From Chryseobacterium sp. c4a (GTDB taxonomy: Bacteria > Bacteroidota > Bacteroidia > Flavobacteriales > Weeksellaceae), in NCBI RefSeq assembly GCF_009900745.1, contig NZ_WXVU01000013.1, forward strand, positions 110,075 through 174,074: 64,000 bases of DNA. The letters run 5' to 3'. Position 1 is the first letter of the stretch, and every line of letters begins with the position of its first letter. Both the position numbers and the translations under genes were made by a program. Positions 17,841-23,830 of this stretch are shown one piece after another. The notes under the pieces were generated by a model. It searched no databases. It was not told where the DNA came from and was given only the letters and a program-made list of their open reading frames with translations.

Positions 17841-18164
17841 TTAGGTCAGAAATTATTTAGAATGAAAAAAAATAACCATAAACATGAAAATTTTTTAATT
17901 AACAATGCAACTTTAATACAATAAAATAGAGTGATAGACAACCCAATGAGAGACAGTCATTTAGGTAATTAAGATATCTGCAAAATATTGCGGACAGAAA
18001 TCGCTTACTCTAAAAATTAAACATAACTAATTGATTATCAATAATTTAATTTGAAAATTTATTTGCAGGTTCCAAAAAATCCTATTTACTTTGCAACCGA
18101 AAATTGAAAGCAACAGATTTTCAGGATTCAACAAAAAATAATTTAAAAGCAAAACAAAAATAAA

Positions 18165-18290
18165 ATGAAACAATTACATAACATACTCAATCAATATTCA
18201 GAACTATTCGGACAAGAGCCGAGAGGGATGGTGTGTGCTTATGATAGTGAAATTGTGGATAAAAGGTGCTTATATACGTGGATCAGCTAA
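18165..18290 (+). CDS. Small 41-residue protein before the tRNA-like array
   Basis: MKQLHNILNQYSELFGQEPR followed by GMVCAYDSEIVDKRCLYTWI and S. The leader AAAACAAAAATAAA is typical for the group. It is followed 26 bases later by a GC-rich terminator and then immediately by the first tRNA-like gene. No family recognised; it is not obviously related to the 42-residue protein upstream. It may be a leader peptide or a regulator of the array. Confidence 0.5.
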   Translation: MKQLHNILNQYSELFGQEPRGMVCAYDSEIVDKRCLYTWIS

Positions 18291-18315
18291 TGATCTCTCA
18301 CGTCAGAATATAAAC

Positions 18316-18346
18316 GAGCGCCTCCCAAAAAGAGGCGCTTTTTTTA
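18316..18346 (+). terminator. Rho-independent terminator before the tRNA-like array
   Basis: AGCGCCTC pairs with GAGGCGCT around a short A-rich loop and is followed by seven T. The first tRNA-like gene starts within two bases of its end, so array transcription must start here or read through. Confidence 0.8.
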
Positions 18347-18347
18347 T

Positions 18348-18420
18348 GGTTTCTTTAGCTTATTTGGTAAAGCGCCGGTCTGTGGAACCGGAGAACAGGG
18401 TTCGATCCCCGGAGATACCC
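18348..18420 (+). tRNA. tRNA-like, anticodon GUG (His)
   Basis: Acceptor GGTTTCT/AGATACC has one mismatch. Anticodon arm CCGGT-CTGTGGA-ACCGG is perfect and gives GUG. T arm contains GGGTTCGATCCC. A recognisable tRNA-His, but without an obvious extra G at -1. Confidence 0.75.
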
Positions 18421-18425
18421 AAATT

Positions 18426-18497
18426 CATCTCATAGCTCAAAGGTAGAGTATCGGAAATGACCCGAAGGTTGAGGGTTCAAGTCCTTCTGAGGTGGCA
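18426..18497 (+). tRNA. tRNA-like with abnormal anticodon loop
   Basis: Acceptor CATCTCA/TGAGGTG, D arm GCTC-AAAGGTA-GAGT and T arm GAGGG-TTCAAGT-CCTTC are good. The anticodon stem is only four pairs (TCGG/CCGA) with loop AAATGAC. It lacks U33, so the anticodon cannot be read with confidence. Ends G-CA. Confidence 0.5.
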
Positions 18498-18500
18498 AAT

Positions 18501-18574
18501 GGCTCCATGGCTCAATTGGATAGAGCATGGGTTTTCTAAACCCAGGGTTACAGGTTCGAGTCCTGTTGGAGTCA
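18501..18574 (+). tRNA. tRNA-Arg (UCU)
   Basis: Complete cloverleaf: GGCTCCA/TGGAGTC, D arm GCTC...GAGC, TGGGT-TTTCTAA-ACCCA, ACAGG-TTCGAGT-CCTGT. Anticodon UCU. The most canonical member of the array. Followed by CA. Confidence 0.85.
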
Positions 18575-18579
18575 CAAAA

Positions 18580-18664
18580 GGAGAGTAGGCAAATGTTGGT
18601 TTGTTGCGGCTTACTGCTAATAAGTTCTACGACAGTAGTGAAGGTTCGATTCCTTTGCTCTCCG
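18580..18664 (+). tRNA. tRNA-Ser (GCU)
   Basis: Acceptor GGAGAGT/GCTCTCC, anticodon stem CTTA/TAAG with loop CTGCTAA (GCU), a long variable arm TTCTACGACAGTAGTG as expected for serine, and T arm AAGG-TTCGATT-CCTT. D region is irregular. Confidence 0.75.
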
Positions 18665-18671
18665 CAAAAAA

Positions 18672-18742
18672 GGTCTATTGAGGTAATGGTAACCTGCCCG
18701 ACTGTCTCTTGGGCACTGCGAGTTCGATTCTCGCATAGACCG
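18672..18742 (+). tRNA. tRNA-Asp (GUC)
   Basis: Perfect acceptor GGTCTAT/ATAGACC, D arm AGGT...ACCT, anticodon arm CCCGA-CTGTCTC-TTGGG (GUC), and T arm GCGAG-TTCGATT-CTCGC. Followed by CA. Confidence 0.85.
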
Positions 18743-18745
18743 CAA

Positions 18746-18804
18746 AGATTCATAGAAGTATCGGCTCCGGCTGTCTCCCGGAAAAGAATGAAAGTGAATC
18801 TGCA
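18746..18804 (+). tRNA. Shortened tRNA-like RNA lacking a T arm, anticodon GUC
   Basis: Only about 59 bases. Acceptor AGATTCA pairs perfectly with TGAATCT, and anticodon arm TCCGG-CTGTCTC-CCGGA is perfect and reads GUC (Asp). The T arm is replaced by about 12 purine-rich bases (AAAGAATGAAAG), and the D region is reduced. This is like the armless tRNAs of some mitochondria. It ends in G-CA like its neighbours. Confidence 0.5.
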
Positions 18805-18807
18805 AAG

Positions 18808-18881
18808 CTGGAAAGATAACGGTGGTTGTTTACCCGTCTTGGACGCGGGAGGTCGCAAGTTCGAATCTTGCTTTCCAGACA
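18808..18881 (+). tRNA. tRNA-like, anticodon UGG (Pro)
   Basis: Perfect acceptor CTGGAAA/TTTCCAG, anticodon arm CCCGT-CTTGGAC-GCGGG (UGG), perfect T arm GCAAG-TTCGAAT-CTTGC. The D arm is reduced and does not fold normally. Ends A-CA. Confidence 0.7.
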
Positions 18882-18978
18882 GAAAAAATGATGAATAATG
18901 AGTAATCAGGAATCATAGGTAGAAACATAGTTTTCAATAGTACTTATCACCAATTACCCATTACTTATAAAACCGCCG

Positions 18979-19050
18979 CGGGAATGGTGGAACGGTAGAC
19001 ACACTTGATTTAGGATCAAGGCGCTGAGGGTTCGAATCCCTCTTCCCGTA
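18979..19050 (+). tRNA. tRNA-like, anticodon UAG (Leu), short variable arm
   Basis: Acceptor CGGGAA/TTCCCG, D loop GGTGGAACGGTAGACAC, perfect anticodon arm CTTGA-TTTAGGA-TCAAG (UAG), T arm AGGG-TTCGAAT-CCCT. The variable region (GCGCTG) is far shorter than in normal tRNA-Leu. Its 5' end is set by pairing and could shift by a base or two. Confidence 0.7.
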
Positions 19051-19055
19051 CAAAA

Positions 19056-19127
19056 GATTTCGTAGCTCAATGGTAGAGCGCTGGTCTGTTAAACCAGAAG
19101 TTGAAAGTTCGAATCTTTCCGGAATCG
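19056..19127 (+). tRNA. tRNA-Asn (GUU)
   Basis: GATTTCG/CGGAATC, D arm GCTC...GAGC, CTGGT-CTGTTAA-ACCAG (GUU), GAAAG-TTCGAAT-CTTTC. A full cloverleaf, followed by CA. Confidence 0.85.
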
Positions 19128-19162
19128 CAGTAACTAAATGTTAATTGTTTCAGGAGAAAATA

Positions 19163-19228
19163 AAAGTTTGTCAAGAGCAGAAGATCTTTACACCAAAACA
19201 CGAAAAGTACAGACAAACTTTTTCTTTC
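19163..19228 (+). ncRNA. Hairpin RNA family R, copy 1
   Basis: AAGTTTGTC pairs with GACAAACTT and closes a loop that starts AAGAGCAGAAGATCTTTA. A T-rich tail follows. One of five copies in the array; closing pairs change together between copies while the TGTCRAGNGYAGAAG core stays constant. Confidence 0.65.
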
Positions 19229-19288
19229 TCAATCATAAGCAGTTAGAAGCTAAATATAAATATGATTAATACAATTTTAGGTAAAAAT

Positions 19289-19346
19289 AAAGTCTGTCAA
19301 GCGCAGAAGTTCAAACAAAAAAATAGAGACAGACTTTGTTTTTTTA
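19289..19346 (+). ncRNA. Hairpin RNA family R, copy 2
   Basis: AAGTCTGTC pairs with GACAGACTT; core AAGCGCAGAAGTTC; tail TTTGTTTTTTT. Compared with copy 1, the T-A pair has become C-G on both strands. Confidence 0.65.
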
Positions 19347-19403
19347 ATAATAGGCAGTAAAAGATGACTCATTACCCATTGCTTATTATTCATATTAAAA
19401 TCT

Positions 19404-19485
19404 GATGGTTCGCCGAAGTGGAAGAGTCGGGGCGGTCTGCAAAACCGTTGCGTAAGCTGAGTGGGTTTGAATCCCATAACCATCT
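19404..19485 (+). tRNA. tRNA-Cys (GCA)
   Basis: Perfect acceptor GATGGTT/AACCATC, anticodon arm GCGGT-CTGCAAA-ACCGT (GCA), T arm GTGGG-TTTGAAT-CCCAT, and an extended variable arm. D arm GCCGAAG...GTCGGGGC is unusual. Ends T-CA. Confidence 0.75.
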
Positions 19486-19565
19486 CAAAGTAAAATTGTA
19501 AGTGAATAGGAAGAAGTATCTATCACTTATAAGAATGAAGAATATCCTTTATTAATAAAAGAAAA

Positions 19566-19630
19566 ATGTCTGTCGAGCGCAGAAGATCTTTAAGCCAAAA
19601 CACAAAATACAGACAGGCTTTTTCTTTTTA
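19566..19630 (+). ncRNA. Hairpin RNA family R, copy 3
   Basis: TGTCTGTC pairs with GACAGGC (one G-T pair); core GAGCGCAGAAGATCTTTA; T-rich tail. It is preceded by a small hairpin between this copy and the Cys tRNA. Confidence 0.65.
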
Positions 19631-19686
19631 TCAATAATGAGCAATAAGTAATGAATGATAAATTACTCATTTCTTATAAAAAATCT

Positions 19687-19773
19687 GGAAGTACGCCGAA
19701 GTTGGAGAGTCGGGGCAGACTGTAAATCTGTTGCTTCATTGCTGAGTAGGTTCGAATCCTACTACTTCTACCA
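19687..19773 (+). tRNA. tRNA-Tyr (GUA) with encoded CCA
   Basis: Acceptor GGAAGTA/TACTTCT, anticodon arm GCAGA-CTGTAAA-TCTGT (GUA), long variable arm as expected for Tyr, T arm GTAGG-TTCGAAT-CCTAC, discriminator A, and CCA encoded. The only array member with a complete CCA. Confidence 0.8.
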
Positions 19774-19775
19774 AA

Positions 19776-19849
19776 CCGCTGATAATGTAATGGCAGCATG
19801 CAGGAAATATACTCTTGTTGTTTAGGTTCGATTCCTAGTCAGTAGGTCA
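19776..19849 (+). tRNA. tRNA-like with loop AATATAC (UAU position), no U33
   Basis: Acceptor CCGCTGA/TCAGTAG has one mismatch and one wobble. Anticodon stem CAGGA/TCTTG holds a seven-base loop AATATAC, whose middle three bases are UAU (Ile), but U33 is A. T arm contains AGG-TTCGATT-CCT. Degenerate. Confidence 0.5.
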
Positions 19850-19885
19850 AAGAAAATATTAAATGCTCAATATAATTTTCGAAAG

Positions 19886-19950
19886 AAAGGCTTGTCAAGC
19901 GTAGAAGTTCTTTTTGTTAAGCAAATTTAAAGACAAGCTTGTTCTTTTTT
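19886..19950 (+). ncRNA. Hairpin RNA family R, copy 4
   Basis: GGCTTGTC pairs with GACAAGCTT; core AAGCGTAGAAGTTCTTT; tail TTCTTTTTT. The stem differs from other copies by paired changes. Confidence 0.65.
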
Positions 19951-20016
19951 AATAATGAACAATAAGTAATGAATGATAGATTACTCATCACCAATTACTT
20001 ATTGCTTATAAAAAAC

Positions 20017-20088
20017 GCTCTATTCGTCTAACGGTAAGGACGTCTGCCTTTCGAGCAGAAAACAAGGGTTCGATTCCCTTATAGAGTA
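20017..20088 (+). tRNA. tRNA-Glu (UUC)
   Basis: Acceptor GCTCTAT/ATAGAGT, anticodon arm TCTGC-CTTTCGA-GCAGA (UUC), T arm AAGGG-TTCGATT-CCCTT, D region CGTCTAACGGTAAGGACG. A full cloverleaf. Confidence 0.82.
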
Positions 20089-20191
20089 CTGGATGTGAAT
20101 AACTGGTCAATATTGAATTGATTTTAATACCATGAAAGTTCAGATTAAAAAAACATTGGCCAGTTGCCATTCACACAGAATGAAGAAAAGG

Positions 20192-20255
20192 GAAAGGGTT
20201 TGTCAAGCGCAGAAGATCTTTAGTCAATAAAAAGAGACAACCTTTTACTTTTTAT
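20192..20255 (+). ncRNA. Hairpin RNA family R, copy 5
   Basis: AAGGGTTTGTC pairs with GACAACCTTTT with one bulged T; core AAGCGCAGAAGATCTTTA; T-rich tail. Confidence 0.62.
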
Positions 20256-20305
20256 AATAAGTCATGAATGATAGAAAAATAGTTTTCATCATTACTCATA
20301 AACAG

Positions 20306-20378
20306 GGAAGAGTGGTGTACTTGGTGTGCACGTTAGTCTGAAAAACTAAAGGTACAGGTTCAATTCCTGTCTGTTCCG
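20306..20378 (+). tRNA. tRNA-like, anticodon GAA (Phe)
   Basis: Acceptor GGAAGAG/CTGTTCC with one mismatch, anticodon arm TTAGT-CTGAAAA-ACTAA (GAA), T arm ACAGG-TTCAATT-CCTGT. D arm is extended (GTGTAC-TTGGT-GTGCAC). Ends G-CA. Confidence 0.72.
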
Positions 20379-20479
20379 CAAAAACATGAATGATAAGTAA
20401 TATAATGAGTCATCTTTGATACTTGACAGTTTTTTAACATTACTCATTACCAATTACTTATTACTCATGAATTTAAATC

Positions 20480-20552
20480 TGATTCATAGTGTAATTGGTC
20501 AGCACACAAGATTTTGATTCTTGGAGTTTAGGTTCGAGTCCTAATGAATTAA
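20480..20552 (+). tRNA. tRNA-Gln (UUG)
   Basis: Acceptor TGATTCA/TGAATTA, anticodon arm CAAGA-TTTTGAT-TCTTG (UUG), T arm TTAGG-TTCGAGT-CCTAA. Ends A-CA. Confidence 0.78.
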
Positions 20553-20560
20553 CAATATTT

Positions 20561-20631
20561 ACTCTGATAGTGTAATGGCAGCATCTCAGTCTCCAAAACT
20601 GATGGTACTGGTTCAAGTCCGGTTCGGAGTG
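20561..20631 (+). tRNA. tRNA-Trp (CCA)
   Basis: Acceptor ACTCTGA/TCGGAGT, anticodon arm TCAGT-CTCCAAA-ACTGA (CCA), T arm ACTGG-TTCAAGT-CCGGT. Ends G-CA. Last member of the array. Confidence 0.78.
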
Positions 20632-20642
20632 CAAAACGAATA

Positions 20643-20725
20643 ATTAATAGTGAATTCGCTTTACGGGCAATTTAAAAACTCACTTGCGAAGCAAAATTCA
20701 CTATTGACCATTCACTAATTAATTA
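20643..20725. repeat. TAGTGAATTCGC-type inverted repeat
   Basis: AATTAATAGTGAATTCGCTT at the left and ATTCACTATTGACCATTCAC at the right are partly complementary. A relative lies at 50045-50145 after the SulP gene. Confidence 0.55.
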
Positions 20726-20767
20726 TCAATAATCATTTATCAATTATAAATTAAAGTATGTAAAAAA

Positions 20768-21253
20768 ATGGAAACGCAACAACAAACATGGCAGAACATG
20801 AACGGAAAATTTTTCCAACATTCTATCACACAGCTGGTAGAAGAAGCCATTATTCGCGAACAAGCAAACGGACATCGTCTGAAAGTATGTGTGGGATCAG
20901 ACTCTCACGTATATGGAGAAGCTATTAATTATGCTACAGCAGTAGTATTTATTCGTGAAGGAAAAGGAGCGTTTACCTTTATCAGAAAAGAAAGAGAAAT
21001 ACAGAACATCAGTATCAAAGAACGAATGCTGAATGAAGTCAACAAATCTGTTGAAATCGCTTATGCAATCTGTTCTGTATTGGACACTTATGGAGTAGAA
21101 ATGGAGGTACACGCAGACATTAATACCGATCCTGATTTTAAATCCAATGTAGCATTAAAAGATGCTATGGGATATATTCTGAGAATGGGATATGTGTTTA
21201 AAGCAAAACCTTTTGCCTTCGCTAGTTCCAATTGTGCTGATATGATGGTGTAA
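20768..21253 (+). CDS. YkuK-type RNase H-like protein (DUF458)
   Basis: 161 residues. Matches the YkuK/DUF458 family, predicted RNase H-fold nucleases: KVCVGSDSHVYGEAINYATAVVF carries the first acidic residue on a strand, and EMEVHADINTDPDFKSN the second acidic cluster, with DAMGYILRMGYVFKAKPFAFASS near the end. It is the first gene after the tRNA-like array on the same strand and the first of about ten RNA-related genes. The likely role is RNA cleavage or trimming; no substrate is shown by sequence. Confidence 0.82.
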   Translation: METQQQTWQNMNGKFFQHSITQLVEEAIIREQANGHRLKVCVGSDSHVYGEAINYATAVVFIREGKGAFTFIRKEREIQNISIKERMLNEVNKSVEIAYAICSVLDTYGVEMEVHADINTDPDFKSNVALKDAMGYILRMGYVFKAKPFAFASSNCADMMV

Positions 21254-21287
21254 CAAGATAAAAAATTAAAGATTAAAACCAATAACC

Positions 21288-22064
21288 ATGTATTTTTTAA
21301 TTCAGTCTACTATATATTCAGATCCCGATCATTATAAAATTTTTGAGGCACTGGAGGAATTAAATATTGATTATAAAGTGATCAATATTCTGCCAACAGC
21401 AGATAAAATAGACTTTGAAACAGATCGAAAAGATATTTTCGTTTATGGTTCTGTGACAATTGCAAGACTGGCTAAACAGCATTCAGATTGGGTTCCCGGT
21501 TCTTTTTACGGAGGTAACCATTTGTATGAGATTTATTCACAACATTATGGTGAAAACCTTTTGAATCATAAGGTTTCCGTGCAAACTATTTCTGAAGAAT
21601 TATCATGGAAAAAAGGGGAAGAAAAATTTATTAAGCCTTACAATGAAGCGAAGATTTTTACAGGAAAGGTTTTTACAGAATCAGAATGGAAGGATTTTGT
21701 TTTTGAAAAATTAGAAAATCAAGCCAACAGAATTACAGCAGATTCTTTAATTCAGATCTCCGAAGCCAAGCGAACCATAAAAGAAGCAAGACTTTGGATT
21801 GTAGGCGGAGAAATCGTTGACAGCGGTTATTACCAACTTCATGAGGAAGCTCCTTTCGAAGAAAATGTTTCCCGGGACGGGTTGAATTTTGCGAAAGAAA
21901 TGATTCAACTGTTTAATCTTGAAAAAGCCTTTGTAATGGATATTTGTTTAACAGATGAAGGCTGGAAAATTGTTGAAATCAATGGCATCAACAGTTCCGG
22001 ATTTTATCCCAATACCAACGTGAAAAGTGTGATCAAGGCATTGAATATCTACTTTTCAAATTAA
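21288..22064 (+). CDS. ATP-grasp family protein (first of two)
   Basis: 258 residues with the C-terminal ATP-grasp signature AFVMDICLTDEGWKIVEINGINSSGF, which supplies the metal-binding Asp, Glu and Asn. Upstream are a possible Lys strand (KFIKPYNEAKIFTGKVF) and REARL-like RLWIVGGEIVDSGYY. ATP-grasp enzymes form an acyl-phosphate and ligate it to an amine or thiol. The acceptor here is unknown. Placed between nuclease genes in the RNA-repair operon, it may modify an RNA or a peptide; this is inference. Confidence 0.75.
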   Translation: MYFLIQSTIYSDPDHYKIFEALEELNIDYKVINILPTADKIDFETDRKDIFVYGSVTIARLAKQHSDWVPGSFYGGNHLYEIYSQHYGENLLNHKVSVQTISEELSWKKGEEKFIKPYNEAKIFTGKVFTESEWKDFVFEKLENQANRITADSLIQISEAKRTIKEARLWIVGGEIVDSGYYQLHEEAPFEENVSRDGLNFAKEMIQLFNLEKAFVMDICLTDEGWKIVEINGINSSGFYPNTNVKSVIKALNIYFSN

Positions 22065-22075
22065 AAAATAAAACA

Positions 22076-22621
22076 ATGCTTTTGTATGATAAAATTACAG
22101 TAATAGACATAGAAGCGACTTGCTGGGAAGATGACAAGATTCCTGAAAATCAGGAAAGAGAAATTATTGAAATCGGAATCTGCAAGCTGAATATGTCAGA
22201 TGGAAGCATCGAAGATAAAAGAAGTTATTTCGTAAAACCTTACAAATCCGAAGTCAGTGAATACTGTACACAACTGACCGGAATTACAGCAGAAAGACTG
22301 GAAAAAGAAGGTCTCTCTTTTCAGGAAGCCTGTTCAAGAATAAAGAACAGATACAATTCACTGGTCAGAATCTATTCAGGATACGGAGGATTTGATAAGG
22401 AAATTATGGAAAGTCAATGTAAAGAAATGGGAATAAGATCTCCCTTTAATACAACTTATATTGATCTCAAAATATTGATAAGCCTGATGAAAGGAGAAAA
22501 GCCGAGAGGTCTTTTAAAAGAACTCGAAGCAAGAAATCTTGAATTTGAAGGCAATAACCACAGCGGAGCAGACGATGCTTATAATACCGCAAAACTATTA
22601 TATCACGTATTAAGAAAATAA
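22076..22621 (+). CDS. DEDDh 3'-5' exonuclease, paralogue 1
   Basis: 181 residues. The DEDDh motifs are intact: VIDIEATCWEDD (Asp and Glu of motif I), IYSGYGGFDKEIM (motif II Asp), and NNHSGADDAYNTAKLL (motif III His and Asp). DIEATCW is typical of the ERI1/KapD-like branch, which trims RNA 3' ends. Two further paralogues lie at 27490 and 28105 in the same operon. Likely role: trimming of damaged or structured RNA 3' ends. Confidence 0.88.
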   Translation: MLLYDKITVIDIEATCWEDDKIPENQEREIIEIGICKLNMSDGSIEDKRSYFVKPYKSEVSEYCTQLTGITAERLEKEGLSFQEACSRIKNRYNSLVRIYSGYGGFDKEIMESQCKEMGIRSPFNTTYIDLKILISLMKGEKPRGLLKELEARNLEFEGNNHSGADDAYNTAKLLYHVLRK

Positions 22622-22640
22622 TACAACAAAAACTAAAAAC

Positions 22641-23426
22641 ATGACTCACAATAGAATAGCCGTTATCGGTTTACACGAACAGGAATACGAATATATACGA
22701 CAGCATTATGATGGCCTTATGATCTGGCATCAATCCATTCCGATGATAAAAGTAGTCGATGGAACATTATATGTGGAAAAACCTCAGGGAGTAGGAATGC
22801 TTCCGGTAGATAAAGTAGTTTATCATGGAATTTTTGAAGATGATCTTGATCTTATCGCCGGGTTGGCCATTTGGAATGGGCCATGCTTTCCAAACGCCTA
22901 CGGAATGATGGAATGCCGATTGAAAATTCCTTGCCTTGCCAAAGCGATGAAGTATTCAAAATTTAATTCCCAAAGAGGATTTATCTCGGCAGGAGCTTAT
23001 GTGAATACGGATACCGAATTGGTAGCAAAATGGGGCAACTGGCACTGTGGAGAAAACAAACATAAATTTACAGGAAGCTGGGAAAGTACAGAAAACAGTG
23101 TGCTCGAACCTTATTTTGAAGGCGATGCTGTAAGAATATTAAACATCGGTGAAAAATCCTGGCAGATCAAGCTTGAAGGAGAAACATGGTTAAAATCCAT
23201 ACATCCGGATGATGCCCAATTCATGGAAATTGATGCAGAACTCCTACAGGATACCCTGATGTTAAAAGAAAAAATAGGAATGGATGTGATCGCGAATGAC
23301 TATATCGTTCAGAAAAACGGTCATAAACATTTATTGGAAATTAATCATATTCCCAATATTACAAGGTTTGAAGAAGTGAGATTACATTTCTTAAAGACTG
23401 TTGTAGATTGGATTCAAGAGGACTAG
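22641..23426 (+). CDS. ATP-grasp family protein (second, distinct)
   Basis: 261 residues. The C-terminus has DVIANDYIVQKNGHKHLLEINHIPNITRF, with the Asp, Glu and Asn that bind Mg-ATP in ATP-grasp enzymes. The middle contains VLEPYFEGDAVRILNIGEKSWQIKL, like the central strands of the fold. It is not closely similar to the ATP-grasp at 21288. Substrate unknown. Its stop lies within the upstream in-frame extension of the next gene. Confidence 0.75.
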   Translation: MTHNRIAVIGLHEQEYEYIRQHYDGLMIWHQSIPMIKVVDGTLYVEKPQGVGMLPVDKVVYHGIFEDDLDLIAGLAIWNGPCFPNAYGMMECRLKIPCLAKAMKYSKFNSQRGFISAGAYVNTDTELVAKWGNWHCGENKHKFTGSWESTENSVLEPYFEGDAVRILNIGEKSWQIKLEGETWLKSIHPDDAQFMEIDAELLQDTLMLKEKIGMDVIANDYIVQKNGHKHLLEINHIPNITRFEEVRLHFLKTVVDWIQED

Positions 23427-23452
23427 ATAAAGTTCAAAGACAAAAAAATACG

Positions 23453-23830
23453 ATGGAAATGACCAAAAGACTATTGTTTCTGGATGATGTAAGATACCCG
23501 ATTGAGGCGTATCATTATACCAAACAGGATATATTTCTCAGAAGAGATTGGCATATTGTTCGGAATTACGATCAGTTTGTCAATAGAATTCTGGCAAAAG
23601 GCCTTCCGGAAATGATTTCTTTTGATCATGATCTAGCCGATGAACACTACCTGAAAGCAGACACGAAAGAGTTTGTGGAAAAAACAGGCTATGATTGTGC
23701 AAAATGGTTAATAGAATACTGTATGGATCATTATTTAGACTTACCGAAATTCTATAGCCACTCTATGAATCCTGTGGGAAAAGAGAATATAGAAAGACTT
23801 TTAAAAAACTTTAAAAAACTAAAAAAATGA
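23453..23830 (+). CDS. Cyclic-phosphate-processing receiver-domain (cREC) protein
   Basis: 125 residues from MEMTKRLLFLDDV; an upstream GTG/ATG extension to 23408 is less likely because it overlaps the previous gene. The motifs LFLDDVRYP, MISFDHDLAD and FYSHSMNPVGKENI are those of the receiver-like family proposed to process cyclic phosphates at RNA ends. Such activity would prepare 2',3'-cyclic phosphate ends, left by toxin RNases, for ligation. It overlaps the following RNA ligase gene by four bases, which supports that role. Confidence 0.82.
   Translation: MEMTKRLLFLDDVRYPIEAYHYTKQDIFLRRDWHIVRNYDQFVNRILAKGLPEMISFDHDLADEHYLKADTKEFVEKTGYDCAKWLIEYCMDHYLDLPKFYSHSMNPVGKENIERLLKNFKKLKK

Larger units (their letters stand above)
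18885..20470. repeat. Recurrent AT-rich spacer repeats within the tRNA-like array
   Basis: Spacers between tRNA-like genes contain copies of a repeat built from AATGAGCAATAAGTAATGAA and its approximate complement ATTACTCATCACCAATTACT (for example near 18890-18970, 19345-19390, 19630-19680, 19950-20010, 20255-20300 and 20385-20470). Each copy can fold back on itself. They separate groups of one to seven tRNA-like genes and could promote recombination and array growth. Confidence 0.65.

Noticed and set aside
18430..18898. Open frames of 62-142 codons across the tRNA-like array
   Set aside because: They run over well-formed tRNA-like genes on both strands and resemble the usual spurious tRNA-derived frames.
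18348..20640. Reading the array as a CRISPR or group of attachment sites
   Set aside because: The repeating units are cloverleaf RNAs and hairpins with varied sequence, not identical repeats with unique spacers; no integrase or cas gene is nearby.
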